DNA from: a virus
Reading direction: 5' to 3' (one strand)
Length of the DNA: 23,578 nt
IMG/VR virus record: IMGVR_UViG_3300035698_005020
Coordinates: 1 to 23,578 of that record
Position 1 is the first letter of the stretch. Every line of letters starts with the position of its first letter. Positions 14,404 through 22,796 of the stretch are shown here, in pieces. A model generated the notes under the pieces. The model searched no databases and was not told the origin of the DNA. It was given only the letters and a program-made list of their open reading frames with translations. The position numbers were made by a program, and so were the translations under genes.

Positions 14404-15360
14404 ATGATAAACACAGTTAGGGGTACGGTTTTGTCTGTGCTTAATAAAAATAACTATGGCTATCTATCGCCATCAGATTTTAATTTACTCGCTAAACAGG
14501 CTCAATTATCAATTTTTGATGACTACTTCTATAAGTACAACTATCAATTAAATAAAGAGAATGCTCGCACATCTGGAACAGGGATTGCCGACATAAAAAA
14601 AGGCATAGAGGAAGCTATAAACACTTTCTCTACCACAAGACACCTATCATCAAATTTTGACAATGTGTATTATGCGCCATCACTCACAACGACAGGCGAT
14701 GAATATCACTTGATGAATAAAGTATTGGTCTACCAGTCGACACTCTATACAGGGGCGACGACATCTTTTGATGGTGGGGGAGATAAGATTATAGACACCA
14801 ATGCTGACTTCGTAACATTAGGAGTCGCTGTTGGGGATATTGTTGCTGTAAGTAATGGCGGTGTTGAGGATGCGAGAGTAGTTGCTATTGATAGCGCGAC
14901 ATCTCTCACAGTATCCATTGCAACGATAGATTCCTCTCCATTGAATTATGCCATCTACGCGAAGGCGACAAAGAAGGAAGAGGCTCCACAAACTTCGCAC
15001 AGCAAGATTACTATGCTGAATAATTCATTGATGACTGCGCCAACATTGTCATGGCCTGCGTATTCTCACGAGGGCGCTAACTTATCGATGTATCCTGACA
15101 CAATTACAGCGTTAGGGCAGGTAACTTGCCAATACTACAGATACCCATTCGACCCGAAATGGACATACCAATCCTTGGTTGGTGGTAATCCTGTATTTGA
15201 TGCGTCTCAATCTGATTACCAAGATTTTGAATTGCCGTTAGAAGATGAAGAGAATCTTATCATAAAAATTCTGCAATATGCAGGGATTTTAATACGCGAA
15301 GGCGAGGTTTACCAATTCGCTCAGAATGAAGAAATACAAGCTAATCAATCAGAAGCATAA
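14404..15360 (+). CDS. Head-tail adaptor-like protein with an inserted beta domain
   Basis: A 318-residue protein. It opens with INTVRGTVLSVLNKNNYGYL, SPSDFNLLAKQAQLSIFDDY, which I associate with head-completion or adaptor proteins following the capsid gene in podovirus-like phages (the form G-Y-L/I-S/T-P-x-x-F-N-L-x-A-x-x-A-Q-x-x-I-F). Residues about 120-172 (GDKIIDTNADFVTLGVAVGD, IVAV, VVAIDSATSLTVS) form a small beta-module seen in many phage structural proteins. The C-terminal part ends FELPLEDEENLIIKILQYAG. It should plug the portal and accept the next ring. Its stop overlaps the next start by one base (TAATG). Confidence 0.65.
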   Translation: MINTVRGTVLSVLNKNNYGYLSPSDFNLLAKQAQLSIFDDYFYKYNYQLNKENARTSGTGIADIKKGIEEAINTFSTTRHLSSNFDNVYYAPSLTTTGDEYHLMNKVLVYQSTLYTGATTSFDGGGDKIIDTNADFVTLGVAVGDIVAVSNGGVEDARVVAIDSATSLTVSIATIDSSPLNYAIYAKATKKEEAPQTSHSKITMLNNSLMTAPTLSWPAYSHEGANLSMYPDTITALGQVTCQYYRYPFDPKWTYQSLVGGNPVFDASQSDYQDFELPLEDEENLIIKILQYAGILIREGEVYQFAQNEEIQANQSEA

Positions 15361-16286
15361 TGGCATATATATCTCAATTTGACTATTACACAAACTCGGA
15401 CACTACGCCAACTGACGCAAATTGGGGAGCATACCAGTATGTTTCTTTGTATGATATCGTCAATAACTTTGAGTTGATGTACAACGACAATCACTCATTG
15501 ATAAACAATACTCCTAGATATAAAATCATATTCCACGCCAAGCAAGCTATTAAGGAGCTTAACTATGATGCGTTCAAGGAGATTAAGGCGCTAGAGTTAA
15601 GTGTTGATGATGCTCTTAGGTTTGTATTGCCGGAGGATTATGTGAACTGGGTTAGAGTCTCTGTGTATATGGATGGTGTATTAAGACCATTGACGGAGAA
15701 TATTCAGCTACAATCATCTAGGGCATACCTTCAGGACAATACAGGAGCGATACTGTTTGATATAAATGGAGGTATCCTGCAGCCCGAGTTCTCTGGAATT
15801 GATTGGGACAGAATAAGCGGTACAAAAAAGAGCATATATTTAAACCCTGACAACCCACGTTTTGATGGCGTTGAGGGATATTACTACGAAGGCAATTGGT
15901 ATTTTGACGTTCAAGTGGGAGCTAGATTTGGTCTAAACACGGAGACGGCAAATGCTAATCCGAGATTTAGAATTGACGCCAAGGCAGGAGTTATAAACTT
16001 CAGTTCTGCAATGGCAGACCAACTGTGTATTCTTGAGTACGTCTCAGACGGCATGGAGAATGGAGATGATTCATTGGTTTCGGTGAATAAGTTATTCGAG
16101 AAATATATCTACGCAGCAATAGAGTACGAGATATTATCCTCTAAGCTAAATGTTCAAGAGTATGTTGTCAACAGAAAGCGAAGAAAAAAAGGCGCATTAT
16201 TAGCCAATGCTAGGATAAGAATAAGCAATATGCACCCTGGTCGATTACTGATGAGCATGCGAGGTAAAGATAAGTGGTTGAAGTAG
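15360..16286 (+). CDS. Neck/tail-tube-like structural protein (T7 gp11-type adaptor candidate)
   Basis: A 308-residue protein. Helical N-terminal part (YVSLYDIVNNFELMYNDNHS, PRYKIIFHAKQAIKELNYDA) followed by a beta-rich centre (ALRFVLPEDYVNWVRVSVYM) and a helical C-terminus (KYIYAAIEYEILSSKLNVQE, then basic VNRKRRKKGALLANARIRIS). A helical bundle whose residues pack against a beta-domain is the usual make-up of podovirus tail adaptors such as T7 gp11. With its position between the adaptor at 14404 and the very large protein at 16288, a ring of the neck or tail tube is likely. Assignment is from order and general pattern; no catalytic residues are expected. Confidence 0.65.
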   Translation: MAYISQFDYYTNSDTTPTDANWGAYQYVSLYDIVNNFELMYNDNHSLINNTPRYKIIFHAKQAIKELNYDAFKEIKALELSVDDALRFVLPEDYVNWVRVSVYMDGVLRPLTENIQLQSSRAYLQDNTGAILFDINGGILQPEFSGIDWDRISGTKKSIYLNPDNPRFDGVEGYYYEGNWYFDVQVGARFGLNTETANANPRFRIDAKAGVINFSSAMADQLCILEYVSDGMENGDDSLVSVNKLFEKYIYAAIEYEILSSKLNVQEYVVNRKRRKKGALLANARIRISNMHPGRLLMSMRGKDKWLK

Positions 16287-16287
16287 T

Positions 16288-17394
16288 ATGGCTAACATTA
16301 CAAGGAATTTTACAGCAGGTAAAATGAACAAGGTTGTCGATGAGCGCCTTGTTCCTAATGGCGAATATATCGATGCCCTGAATATAAGAATGGGCTCCAC
16401 AGAGAAATCTGAGATTGGCGCCATATCAAACTCTAAAGGCAACACGCAGCTCACTACAGTAAGAGTGTCAGGGCAAGCATTAAGCGATGACGCAAGAGTT
16501 ATCGGAGCAATCTCTGACGATACTGAAGAGACGATGTACTGGATGATACATGATCCAAGTTTTGCGATTGGCGCTACAGGTAAGCTAGATTTGATTGTAT
16601 CCTACAGCACGTCAACATTGTCATTGACCTACAACGTGGTCAGTATTGATGATGGTGATGGGGTGGATACTACTTTGAATTTCAATCCTCAGTACTTAAT
16701 CACAGCAATTGACTTGGTAGAGGACTTGTTGATATTCTCTGACAACTACAATCCACCGAGGACAATTAATGTAAGAAAAAATTACGGTCAGCCGATATCA
16801 AATATCGATGTGTTTGAAGCTATTGATATAATGACAATCAAGGCTCCACCAATAGAGTCTCCGTCAATCATACCCATCAGCACGGGAGGGCAGCAGAATT
16901 TTATGTCTGAGAGATATATCTGTTTTGCGTATCGATACGAATACTCCGATGGTGAGTACTCAGCAACGTCTCAATTCAGTGCTCCATCATTTATTCCTAA
17001 CCCATTTAATTTTAGCCCTGATAGTTACTTGAATGAGGGTATGGTGAATTTGACTAATGCGTGCCAGGTTTATTTCAACTCGGGAAGTTCATTGGTTAAG
17101 GGTATTGACTTGTTGTTCAAAGAGGCGGGTAATTCAATAATAAAAGTCATTGAGAGGCTAGATAAAGATGAGCTAGGGTATGCAGACGGAACCGAGTATT
17201 CATATACATTCTCAAACAGCAAAATCTACACGATACTCCCCTCATCTGAAATCCTAAGATTATATGACAATGTGCCTAGATTGGCTCAGGCTCAGACAAT
17301 CATGGGTAATAGGCTTGTGTACGGAAGCTATTTGGAGGGGTATGATTTGGTTGACCTGAACGGCAATACAACAAAACTAGAATTACTCTACTGA
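16288..17394 (+). CDS. Large tail/stabilisation protein, N-terminal fragment (frame-interrupted)
   Basis: A 368-codon frame beginning NITRNFTAGKMNKVVDERLV, PNGEYIDALNIRMGS, the usual N-terminus of very large Bacteroidota and marine phage tail proteins called stabilisation proteins (T7 gp12/nozzle-like position). It should belong to one protein of about 1446 residues together with the reading frame from 17439 to 20630. The frame stops at TGA 17392-17394 just after GNTTKLELLY, in mid-domain. The expected continuation (TELISSDIG) lies in frame +1. The beta-propeller-like stretches (AISDDTEETMYWMIHDPS, LITAIDLVEDLLIFSDNYNP) fit nozzle proteins. A pseudogene, recoding or sequence error are all possible; see the frame-change region. 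Confidence 0.75.
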   Translation: MANITRNFTAGKMNKVVDERLVPNGEYIDALNIRMGSTEKSEIGAISNSKGNTQLTTVRVSGQALSDDARVIGAISDDTEETMYWMIHDPSFAIGATGKLDLIVSYSTSTLSLTYNVVSIDDGDGVDTTLNFNPQYLITAIDLVEDLLIFSDNYNPPRTINVRKNYGQPISNIDVFEAIDIMTIKAPPIESPSIIPISTGGQQNFMSERYICFAYRYEYSDGEYSATSQFSAPSFIPNPFNFSPDSYLNEGMVNLTNACQVYFNSGSSLVKGIDLLFKEAGNSIIKVIERLDKDELGYADGTEYSYTFSNSKIYTILPSSEILRLYDNVPRLAQAQTIMGNRLVYGSYLEGYDLVDLNGNTTKLELLY

Positions 17395-17464
17395 GCTGAT
17401 CTCTTCTGATATCGGGGAATCTGAAGTATCTGACGTAATATTCTTCAGGCAATTACGCAATTAA
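17378..17464 (+). pseudogene. Double +1 frame change in the stabilisation gene
   Basis: Three frames must be joined to keep the protein intact. Frame 1 ends at TGA 17392. Frame 2 is open only between TAG 17378 and TAA 17462, and gives YSTELISSDIGESEVSDV. Frame 3 opens after TAA 17436 and gives YSSGNYAINGAHSSDG. So one base must be skipped in about 17380-17391 and one in 17437-17461. The first fits an extra T in GAATTAC, restoring L-E-Y-S-T-E-L. No slippery run is present at either site. Confidence 0.75.
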
Positions 17465-20400
17465 TGGAGCTCACTCGTCCGATGGCGTTGTAACTTTCGA
17501 TTTAGATGGTATTGATTTGATTGAAGGTGGATCGCTGTCTTTTAATATCAGATTTTCACATGACTCATTCACGGGAGACACGCCTCCGACCGAGACAACA
17601 GGAGACATTGACTTGTCGTTTATATTCACATTGCCAACAACGTACACGAGTGTTTACCAAATGGCAAGCAGTGTTGAATTTACTGCTGCGATAACAGAGG
17701 CTACCCCTGAGCCCGTTGCGACATCTTGCGATGGCAATACACTTACGGACAGGTTTAATTGCGCTATACCGGCTACTTTAGATGCTCTGCTAAAATTCAA
17801 GAGTGGGATATTTGCTGATGACGGAGGTATTGAGATAACGACATCTCCCTCAAGTACAGAGATTGGCCTACAGATATTGGCTATGAGATTTGTCGATGAT
17901 ATCGTAACGCCAACAGTTAATGTTTATGAGTATTATAATATAACTTTAGCGTCCGGGTATTTCCAGGAGATATCTAACCCAAAAAGCCTACACAGCAACA
18001 GAGGATATGAAGTCGGGCTTATCTACATGGATGAGTTTAATCGATCGACAACGACTCTTGTAAGCGAACGCAATACTGTACATGTGCCTTGCTCTGCATC
18101 AAACGACAAGAACTTCATCAAAATAACCATACCGTCGACTCAGGTGGCACCTGAATGGGCGACTCGGTATAAGTTTGTAATCAAGCCTGACAGAGAGGGG
18201 TATAACACAATTTACTCAAATATTTTTGTTGCGGACACAGACACAAATGCCTATTGGTTTTTGCTTGAGGGAGAGAATAGCCAAAAGATTGAGAATGGTG
18301 ATAGGTTGCTCGTAAAGGCTGATACCAATGGCCCCACAAATACATGCGTACACACTACGGTTCTTGATAAAGTAGCTCAATCATATGATTTCTTAGGAAA
18401 CAATGAGCCGGCAGGGACGTACATGAAGATAAATCCGAACAACTTTAACACAGTTGTTGGCGAGAATACAGTGGTCGACTATGGCAAATGGAGTGATTTT
18501 AAGAAGTCTTCGGGGAAATATCCGCAAGTTAACTATCCAATGAGCGTTTGGGATGGCGCTGCTTGGGTAGACTATACGGTACCTGCAGGATCTAGGATAG
18601 TCATGCATCTATATTTTAATAGGAATGGAGGTGATTTATTCTCTTGTGAGCAGAGAACATACACCCTTGATAAGACTTTAATATCTAGGGCAGACTACGA
18701 CAACATGTATGACTGGTTTCTTGGCGACAATATTGCTGAGATTTTAAATGATGGCATAGCTATCGTAGGAGGGTCGGGTCAATGCGACATATTCAATGAG
18801 TTTAACGCTATACTGGAGACGTCTATAATAAACTTGCCGACCAATGTCTGCACAAACCATTATCAGTTTGCAAGAACAGGGACTAATGAGTTGTTCTTGA
18901 TGATAAATGGAACAAAATCATGTCACCGATCGAAAAAGGGAGCTTCATTGCTTGATGTAGCTTTTACTGTGTATCGGGCTGAGGACTTAATTGTATTCGA
19001 GAGTGAGCCACAAGATGCGTCACCTGACGTATTTTATGAGGCTGATTCTTCTTATCCAATCTTAGTCGGTGGAAATCATGGAGGAAACGTACAGGATCAA
19101 GACATAGCAACATCAGTTCCGGCTATAATTGACACCACATTCTTCAATTGTTTTACATTTGGAAATGGGGTTGAAAGCTACAAGATAAGAGACTCCATCA
19201 TTGGGGATGCCTTTAGCTTAGGGAATAGAGCCACAGCAACTCAAGCTAAGGACTACGAAGAAGTGAGGAGATTCGCTGATTTAACATATAGCGGTATCTA
19301 TAATGAGGAGTCAAATGTCAACAGGCTAAATGAGTTTAATCTCGGGTTGCTAAATTTCAAGACACTTGAGCAATCATTTGGGACAACTCAGAAATTATTT
19401 GGCAGGGAAACGGATATCCTGGTTTATCAAGAAGATCGCATATCATATGTCTTAGCAGGGAAGAATTTATTATCAGACGCAGGTACTGGGAATGCACTCA
19501 CATCGGTTCCCGAGGTCTTAGGTACTCAGATAGCTAGGATTGAAGAGTTTGGGATATCTCACAACCCTGAGAGTTTTGCTCAATGGGGTGCAGACAAATA
19601 CAATACAGACGCAAAAAGAGGCGTTGTGTTGCAATTAAAAGGTCAATCATATAATACAGACCAATTATCAATCATCTCCGATAATGGGATGAGTTCTTGG
19701 TTCAGGGATTTATTTATCTCATCATTCAATACTCAGAAGATTGGTGGGTACGATCCATATATGAGAGAGTATGTTTTAACATCAAATAATGTTGAGACGC
19801 CTCAATCAACAGTTTGTACTGCATGTGGTGTTGGTGCCAATGTGCAGCTCGTGGCAGAGCAAATTTTAGATTTTTGTATTGACGAAGGTAGCTTGGTTGG
19901 CGAGGTGACGGTAACGTACAATCTATTATCTGCTAGTGGTCCTGAGTTTACAGTCACTGCTATTTATAATGGATTTTCGTATACATCTGGGCCGGTTACA
20001 ACAAGCGGAACATTTGTGTTCGACAAAGACAAGGTGAACGTGAGCGAGGTTGATATATCAATCACTACTGACGCTGATGTTGAACTAGAGATATTTGCAA
20101 GTTGTCCCGATGCGGAGGAGCTTTCTATTGTTGAGGTGTGTCTTACAAGCGACAGCGATACAGGACAATATATCCACAATGAGTATCGATGGGAGGCAGG
20201 AACATTCACATCACCACTACACACATCGTTCGTGACATTCGCATCGGGCACATCTAATCCTATAATATCATTATATGACACAATATCAGGTCCTCAAGGA
20301 GGTGGAGTGATTCCTACCGATGGATCGACAGTTCGTATGATATCAAACAAGATAGGATTTGACGATTTTGTTTTTGAGTCTTCAAATGATAAGTTTATGT

Positions 20401-20630
20401 ATTTGCGCTCAAATACGCTTTACACAAACACTGAGGCTGATATGGTGTTGCTATTAGCTGCTGCATCTACGGCTACGCCAATTGTTGCAGCCTCGGGGAC
20501 ATTGTACTATGCCGATTTTACAATGCCTGGCACCGGAACATACTTATACTTAATATGGGATTATCGCAACAGCACATCAATTGACTTATGTTTTGATGCT
20601 GATTTATTTGATGCTTGTTGTGGATGTTAA
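17439..20630 (+). CDS. Large tail/stabilisation protein, C-terminal fragment
   Basis: Frame 3 is open from 17439, with a TTG at 17517 and the first ATG at 17661, to the TAA at 20630. It should be the C-terminal three quarters of the split protein. Content is beta-rich with many Asn, Asp, Ser and Thr: FHDSFTGDTPPT-like loops, YKFVIKPDREGYNTIYSNIF, YVLAGKNLLSDAG, LGTQIARIEEFGISHNPESF and a clear GGYDPYMREYVLTSN block. An Ig-like module lies near protein position 770-870 of this frame, flanked by Cys (CTACGVG, FASCPD). The extreme end is DLFDACCGC. If the frame split is real, this part lacks an ordinary start and would depend on recoding or be untranslated. Confidence 0.78.
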   Translation, partial: YSSGNYAINGAHSSDGVVTFDLDGIDLIEGGSLSFNIRFSHDSFTGDTPPTETTGDIDLSFIFTLPTTYTSVYQMASSVEFTAAITEATPEPVATSCDGNTLTDRFNCAIPATLDALLKFKSGIFADDGGIEITTSPSSTEIGLQILAMRFVDDIVTPTVNVYEYYNITLASGYFQEISNPKSLHSNRGYEVGLIYMDEFNRSTTTLVSERNTVHVPCSASNDKNFIKITIPSTQVAPEWATRYKFVIKPDREGYNTIYSNIFVADTDTNAYWFLLEGENSQKIENGDRLLVKADTNGPTNTCVHTTVLDKVAQSYDFLGNNEPAGTYMKINPNNFNTVVGENTVVDYGKWSDFKKSSGKYPQVNYPMSVWDGAAWVDYTVPAGSRIVMHLYFNRNGGDLFSCEQRTYTLDKTLISRADYDNMYDWFLGDNIAEILNDGIAIVGGSGQCDIFNEFNAILETSIINLPTNVCTNHYQFARTGTNELFLMINGTKSCHRSKKGASLLDVAFTVYRAEDLIVFESEPQDASPDVFYEADSSYPILVGGNHGGNVQDQDIATSVPAIIDTTFFNCFTFGNGVESYKIRDSIIGDAFSLGNRATATQAKDYEEVRRFADLTYSGIYNEESNVNRLNEFNLGLLNFKTLEQSFGTTQKLFGRETDILVYQEDRISYVLAGKNLLSDAGTGNALTSVPEVLGTQIARIEEFGISHNPESFAQWGADKYNTDAKRGVVLQLKGQSYNTDQLSIISDNGMSSWFRDLFISSFNTQKIGGYDPYMREYVLTSNNVETPQSTVCTACGVGANVQLVAEQILDFCIDEGSLVGEVTVTYNLLSASGPEFTVTAIYNGFSYTSGPVTTSGTFVFDKDKVNVSEVDISITTDADVELEIFASCPDAEELSIVEVCLTSDSDTGQYIHNEYRWEAGTFTSPLHTSFVTFASGTSNPIISLYDTISGPQGGGVIPTDGSTVRMISNKIGFDDFVFESSNDKFMYLRSNTLYTNTEADMVLLLAAASTATPIVAASGTLYYADFTMPGTGTYLYLIWDYRNSTSIDLCFDADLFDACCGC

Positions 20631-20643
20631 TAGAAATTAATTT

Positions 20644-21564
20644 ATGGCTACATACTACCTAAATGGAACAACATTGTCTGATGCAACAGGCATTTACTCA
20701 GACGCTGCATTAACGACATGTGCTCCTGATGGATTTTACTCAGATGGAGGAATCGTAAGAGAGCAGGTGAGCTGTCTGCTGCTGCCCGAGTCTACATGCC
20801 CATCGTGCGCGACACCTTGCCCTACAGGTCCAATAGGAGTAAGTCCAGGCTCTGTCGGGGCTTACAATATCCAATTCAATACAGGCAGTACTGCCGCTGA
20901 TGTTGGTGCGATAATCATAAAGTTTACTCCATACTCTATCCCCGATGGGATAAGAGTCGGCCTAGGCGCTGCGTCATACAATAAACTCAGCTCGAAAGAT
21001 TATGGATATCTTGGAGCTACGGGAGCGAGCACAGAATTTACTTTCATCGGAAACACTGCTGGTGATTGCGGAATTGTAGCAGGATCTCCCCATGCCCTTA
21101 CTGAATATAATTATGTAGGTGGTGCGTTTGTTGCAACAGGGAATACAGTGAACATAACTGTTGCTGCATCAAATATGTCTCTAACTGCTACTTCCCCGAA
21201 TGACTGCTATATGGTTATACCAAAATTAAACTCATCATCATATATATTATATCTTGAGACTATTGGAGCGTGCTCCGGCACAGCATGGGATATAGAGGTT
21301 AGATGTCCTGTTAGATTGACTGCATATGACTCATCAACTGTTCAGGTTGACTCAGCCACAGCATGTTTAACGTCTCAGACGGTCAGCTACTACAACGCTC
21401 CTGTTACAGGATCAAGCGGTGTGCCTGAGCTGTATGACTGGGTGTTTTATGATGAATTTGGCGAGAATGTTTTGCCTGCAGGTTTTTATAATGTAAAATC
21501 ACCTGACGAGTGGATTGAGGTTGACGCTAATGGCGTTGTTGTCTCAGTAGGAGTTTGTCCATAA
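20644..21564 (+). CDS. Cys-containing virion-like protein with repeated end modules
   Basis: A 306-residue protein starting ATYYLNGTTLSDATGIYSDA, with ALTTCAPDGFYSDGGIVREQ next. This short module (Y-L-N-G-x-x-L-S-D-A-x-x-I-Y-S-D-x-x-L) recurs in Bacteroidota phage tail proteins as I recall. A Cys cluster CPSCATPCP lies at residues 56-64. The centre is a jelly-roll-like beta domain (YNIQFNTGSTAADVGAIIIK, DGIRVGLGAASYN). The C-terminus (VFYDEFGENVLPAGFYNV, WIEVDANGVVVSVGVCP) is a second copy-like module similar in design to the first. A tail spike or decoration is likely. The gene follows the CCGC end of the large protein by 13 bases. Confidence 0.65.
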   Translation: MATYYLNGTTLSDATGIYSDAALTTCAPDGFYSDGGIVREQVSCLLLPESTCPSCATPCPTGPIGVSPGSVGAYNIQFNTGSTAADVGAIIIKFTPYSIPDGIRVGLGAASYNKLSSKDYGYLGATGASTEFTFIGNTAGDCGIVAGSPHALTEYNYVGGAFVATGNTVNITVAASNMSLTATSPNDCYMVIPKLNSSSYILYLETIGACSGTAWDIEVRCPVRLTAYDSSTVQVDSATACLTSQTVSYYNAPVTGSSGVPELYDWVFYDEFGENVLPAGFYNVKSPDEWIEVDANGVVVSVGVCP

Positions 21565-21573
21565 TAGAATAAT

Positions 21574-22362
21574 ATGCCGAATTATACATTAACATATAGC
21601 GATCAAGCACAGGGATTCCCCTCGTTTTACTCATACTATCCGGACTGGATGTTGGGGATGAATAATTACTTCTACACATTTTACCAAGGAAATTTGTATC
21701 GACATAATGTCAACGAAACTAGAAATGAGTTTTATGGTGTGAGTTACGATTCTACATTGAAGAGCGTATTTAATGACGTGCCTCTTGAGAATAAATTATT
21801 TAAGACCTTAAACTTAGAGGGCGATGATTCTTGGGCAGCATTGATGACGACCGACATTCAGGCGTCGGGATATATCGAGAATAGTTGGTTTGAAAGGAAG
21901 GAGCAGAGTTATTTCGCATTCGTGAGGAACTCGGGCACCGTGCCTGCAGAATCAAGCGAGTTTGCTTTGCGTTCTACGAATGGCATTGGCTCAAGCACAT
22001 CGGTTATAACCGGAGCTACGGCAACAATATCATTTCCGATGGCCATAAATTTGGGGAATATCATGAGCGTTGGGGATGTTATGTATTTCATTGAGACAAC
22101 TCCGGACACGAAGCTCGCAGGAGAAGTCACGAGCGTTGTGACAGACTTGCCCAAAGGCATTAATAGAGTTTTGATAGACACGACAATTCCTGGCACCGAT
22201 ACAATTACAACTCAGGATCCATACTTTTTCTACGTGAAAAACGCTGTGGCTGAGTCTCATGGCGTGCTTGGGCACTACTGTATATTTGATCTCACAAATT
22301 CAAATACATCAAAAGTTGAGCTATTTGCGGCTGAGTCCACCATAATGAAAAGCTATCCTTAA
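21574..22362 (+). CDS. Conserved phage structural protein, 262 aa
   Basis: A 262-residue protein with the strong opening YTLTYSDQAQGFPSFYSYYP, DWMLGMNNYFYTFYQGNLYR, HNVNETRNEFYG. I recall this block, and LENKLFKTLNLEGDDSW, from a structural protein widely found in Bacteroidota phages, including crAss-like and flavobacterial phages, next to tail genes. The middle holds WFERKEQSYFAFVRNSG and a beta-rich C-terminal part with a small module resembling the one in the adaptor (GNIMSVGDVMYFIE, GEVTSVV). It is probably a tail component; the specific position in the virion is unknown. Its stop is eight bases before the next -7 box. Confidence 0.75.
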   Translation: MPNYTLTYSDQAQGFPSFYSYYPDWMLGMNNYFYTFYQGNLYRHNVNETRNEFYGVSYDSTLKSVFNDVPLENKLFKTLNLEGDDSWAALMTTDIQASGYIENSWFERKEQSYFAFVRNSGTVPAESSEFALRSTNGIGSSTSVITGATATISFPMAINLGNIMSVGDVMYFIETTPDTKLAGEVTSVVTDLPKGINRVLIDTTIPGTDTITTQDPYFFYVKNAVAESHGVLGHYCIFDLTNSNTSKVELFAAESTIMKSYP

Positions 22363-22369
22363 TTTGTAC

Positions 22370-22377
22370 TATCTTTG
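22370..22377 (+). promoter_or_regulatory. -7 box (TATCTTTG) at the start of the GNAT gene
   Basis: A perfect TAnnTTTG that ends seven bases before the ATG at 22384. The start site would lie about at the ATG, so the transcript would be leaderless or nearly so. No TTG at the -33 distance. Confidence 0.5.
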
Positions 22378-22383
22378 CTCAAT

Positions 22384-22794
22384 ATGGCGCTTGAGCTCAG
22401 ACCACTAATACATTCCGACTATCACGAGTATCTAATAAAATGGTGGAGTGATTGGGGTTGGGACGCTCCATCAAGGGACTTCTTGCCTGAGAATGGTGAG
22501 GGCGGCATAATAATCCTAGACGGAGACATTCCGGTATGTGCAGGCTTTCTGTACGCGACTAATTCCAAAATAGCATGGGTAGACTGGATTATATCTGACC
22601 GCAATTACACAAAGAAGCCGGATAGAGCAGATGCAATTGACCTGCTCATCACAACACTTACAGATATCGCAAAAACTACAGGAGCGACATGCTCGTATGC
22701 ACTGATAAAGCACGGTGGTCTTATTCGGACCTATGAGCGATTAGGCTACAAAGCAGGTGACACATACACTCAGGAAATGATTAAAATACTATAG
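22384..22794 (+). CDS. GNAT-family acetyltransferase-like phage protein
   Basis: A 136-residue protein with GNAT-like order: LRPLIHSDYHEYLIKWWSDW, GGIIILDGDIPVCAGFLYAT, IAWVDWIISDRNY, DAIDLLITTLTDIAKTTG, and an end with LIRTYERLGYKAGDTYTQEM. GNAT enzymes move an acetyl group from acetyl-CoA to an amine. Phages often keep such a protein close to the tail and internal virion genes, as here. The usual acetyl-CoA loop (R/Q-x-x-G-x-G/A) is not clear; the matching place reads KKPDRADAI, so catalysis is uncertain and a structural role is possible. The start is the ATG at 22384; a TTG at 22375 would lie inside the -7 box and is unlikely. Confidence 0.8.
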   Translation: MALELRPLIHSDYHEYLIKWWSDWGWDAPSRDFLPENGEGGIIILDGDIPVCAGFLYATNSKIAWVDWIISDRNYTKKPDRADAIDLLITTLTDIAKTTGATCSYALIKHGGLIRTYERLGYKAGDTYTQEMIKIL

Positions 22795-22796
22795 AC

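Noticed and set aside
17383-17394. Programmed +1 frameshift at the TGA of the stabilisation gene, by analogy with prfB
   Set aside because: The codons before the stop (CTC TAC TGA) give no good re-pairing in the +1 frame, and there is no Shine-Dalgarno-like stimulator. A second shift is needed as well. Kept only as one open possibility in the finding.
22375-22383. TTG start at 22375 for the GNAT gene
   Set aside because: It is inside the -7 box TATCTTTG, upstream of any likely transcript start; the ATG at 22384 is used instead.
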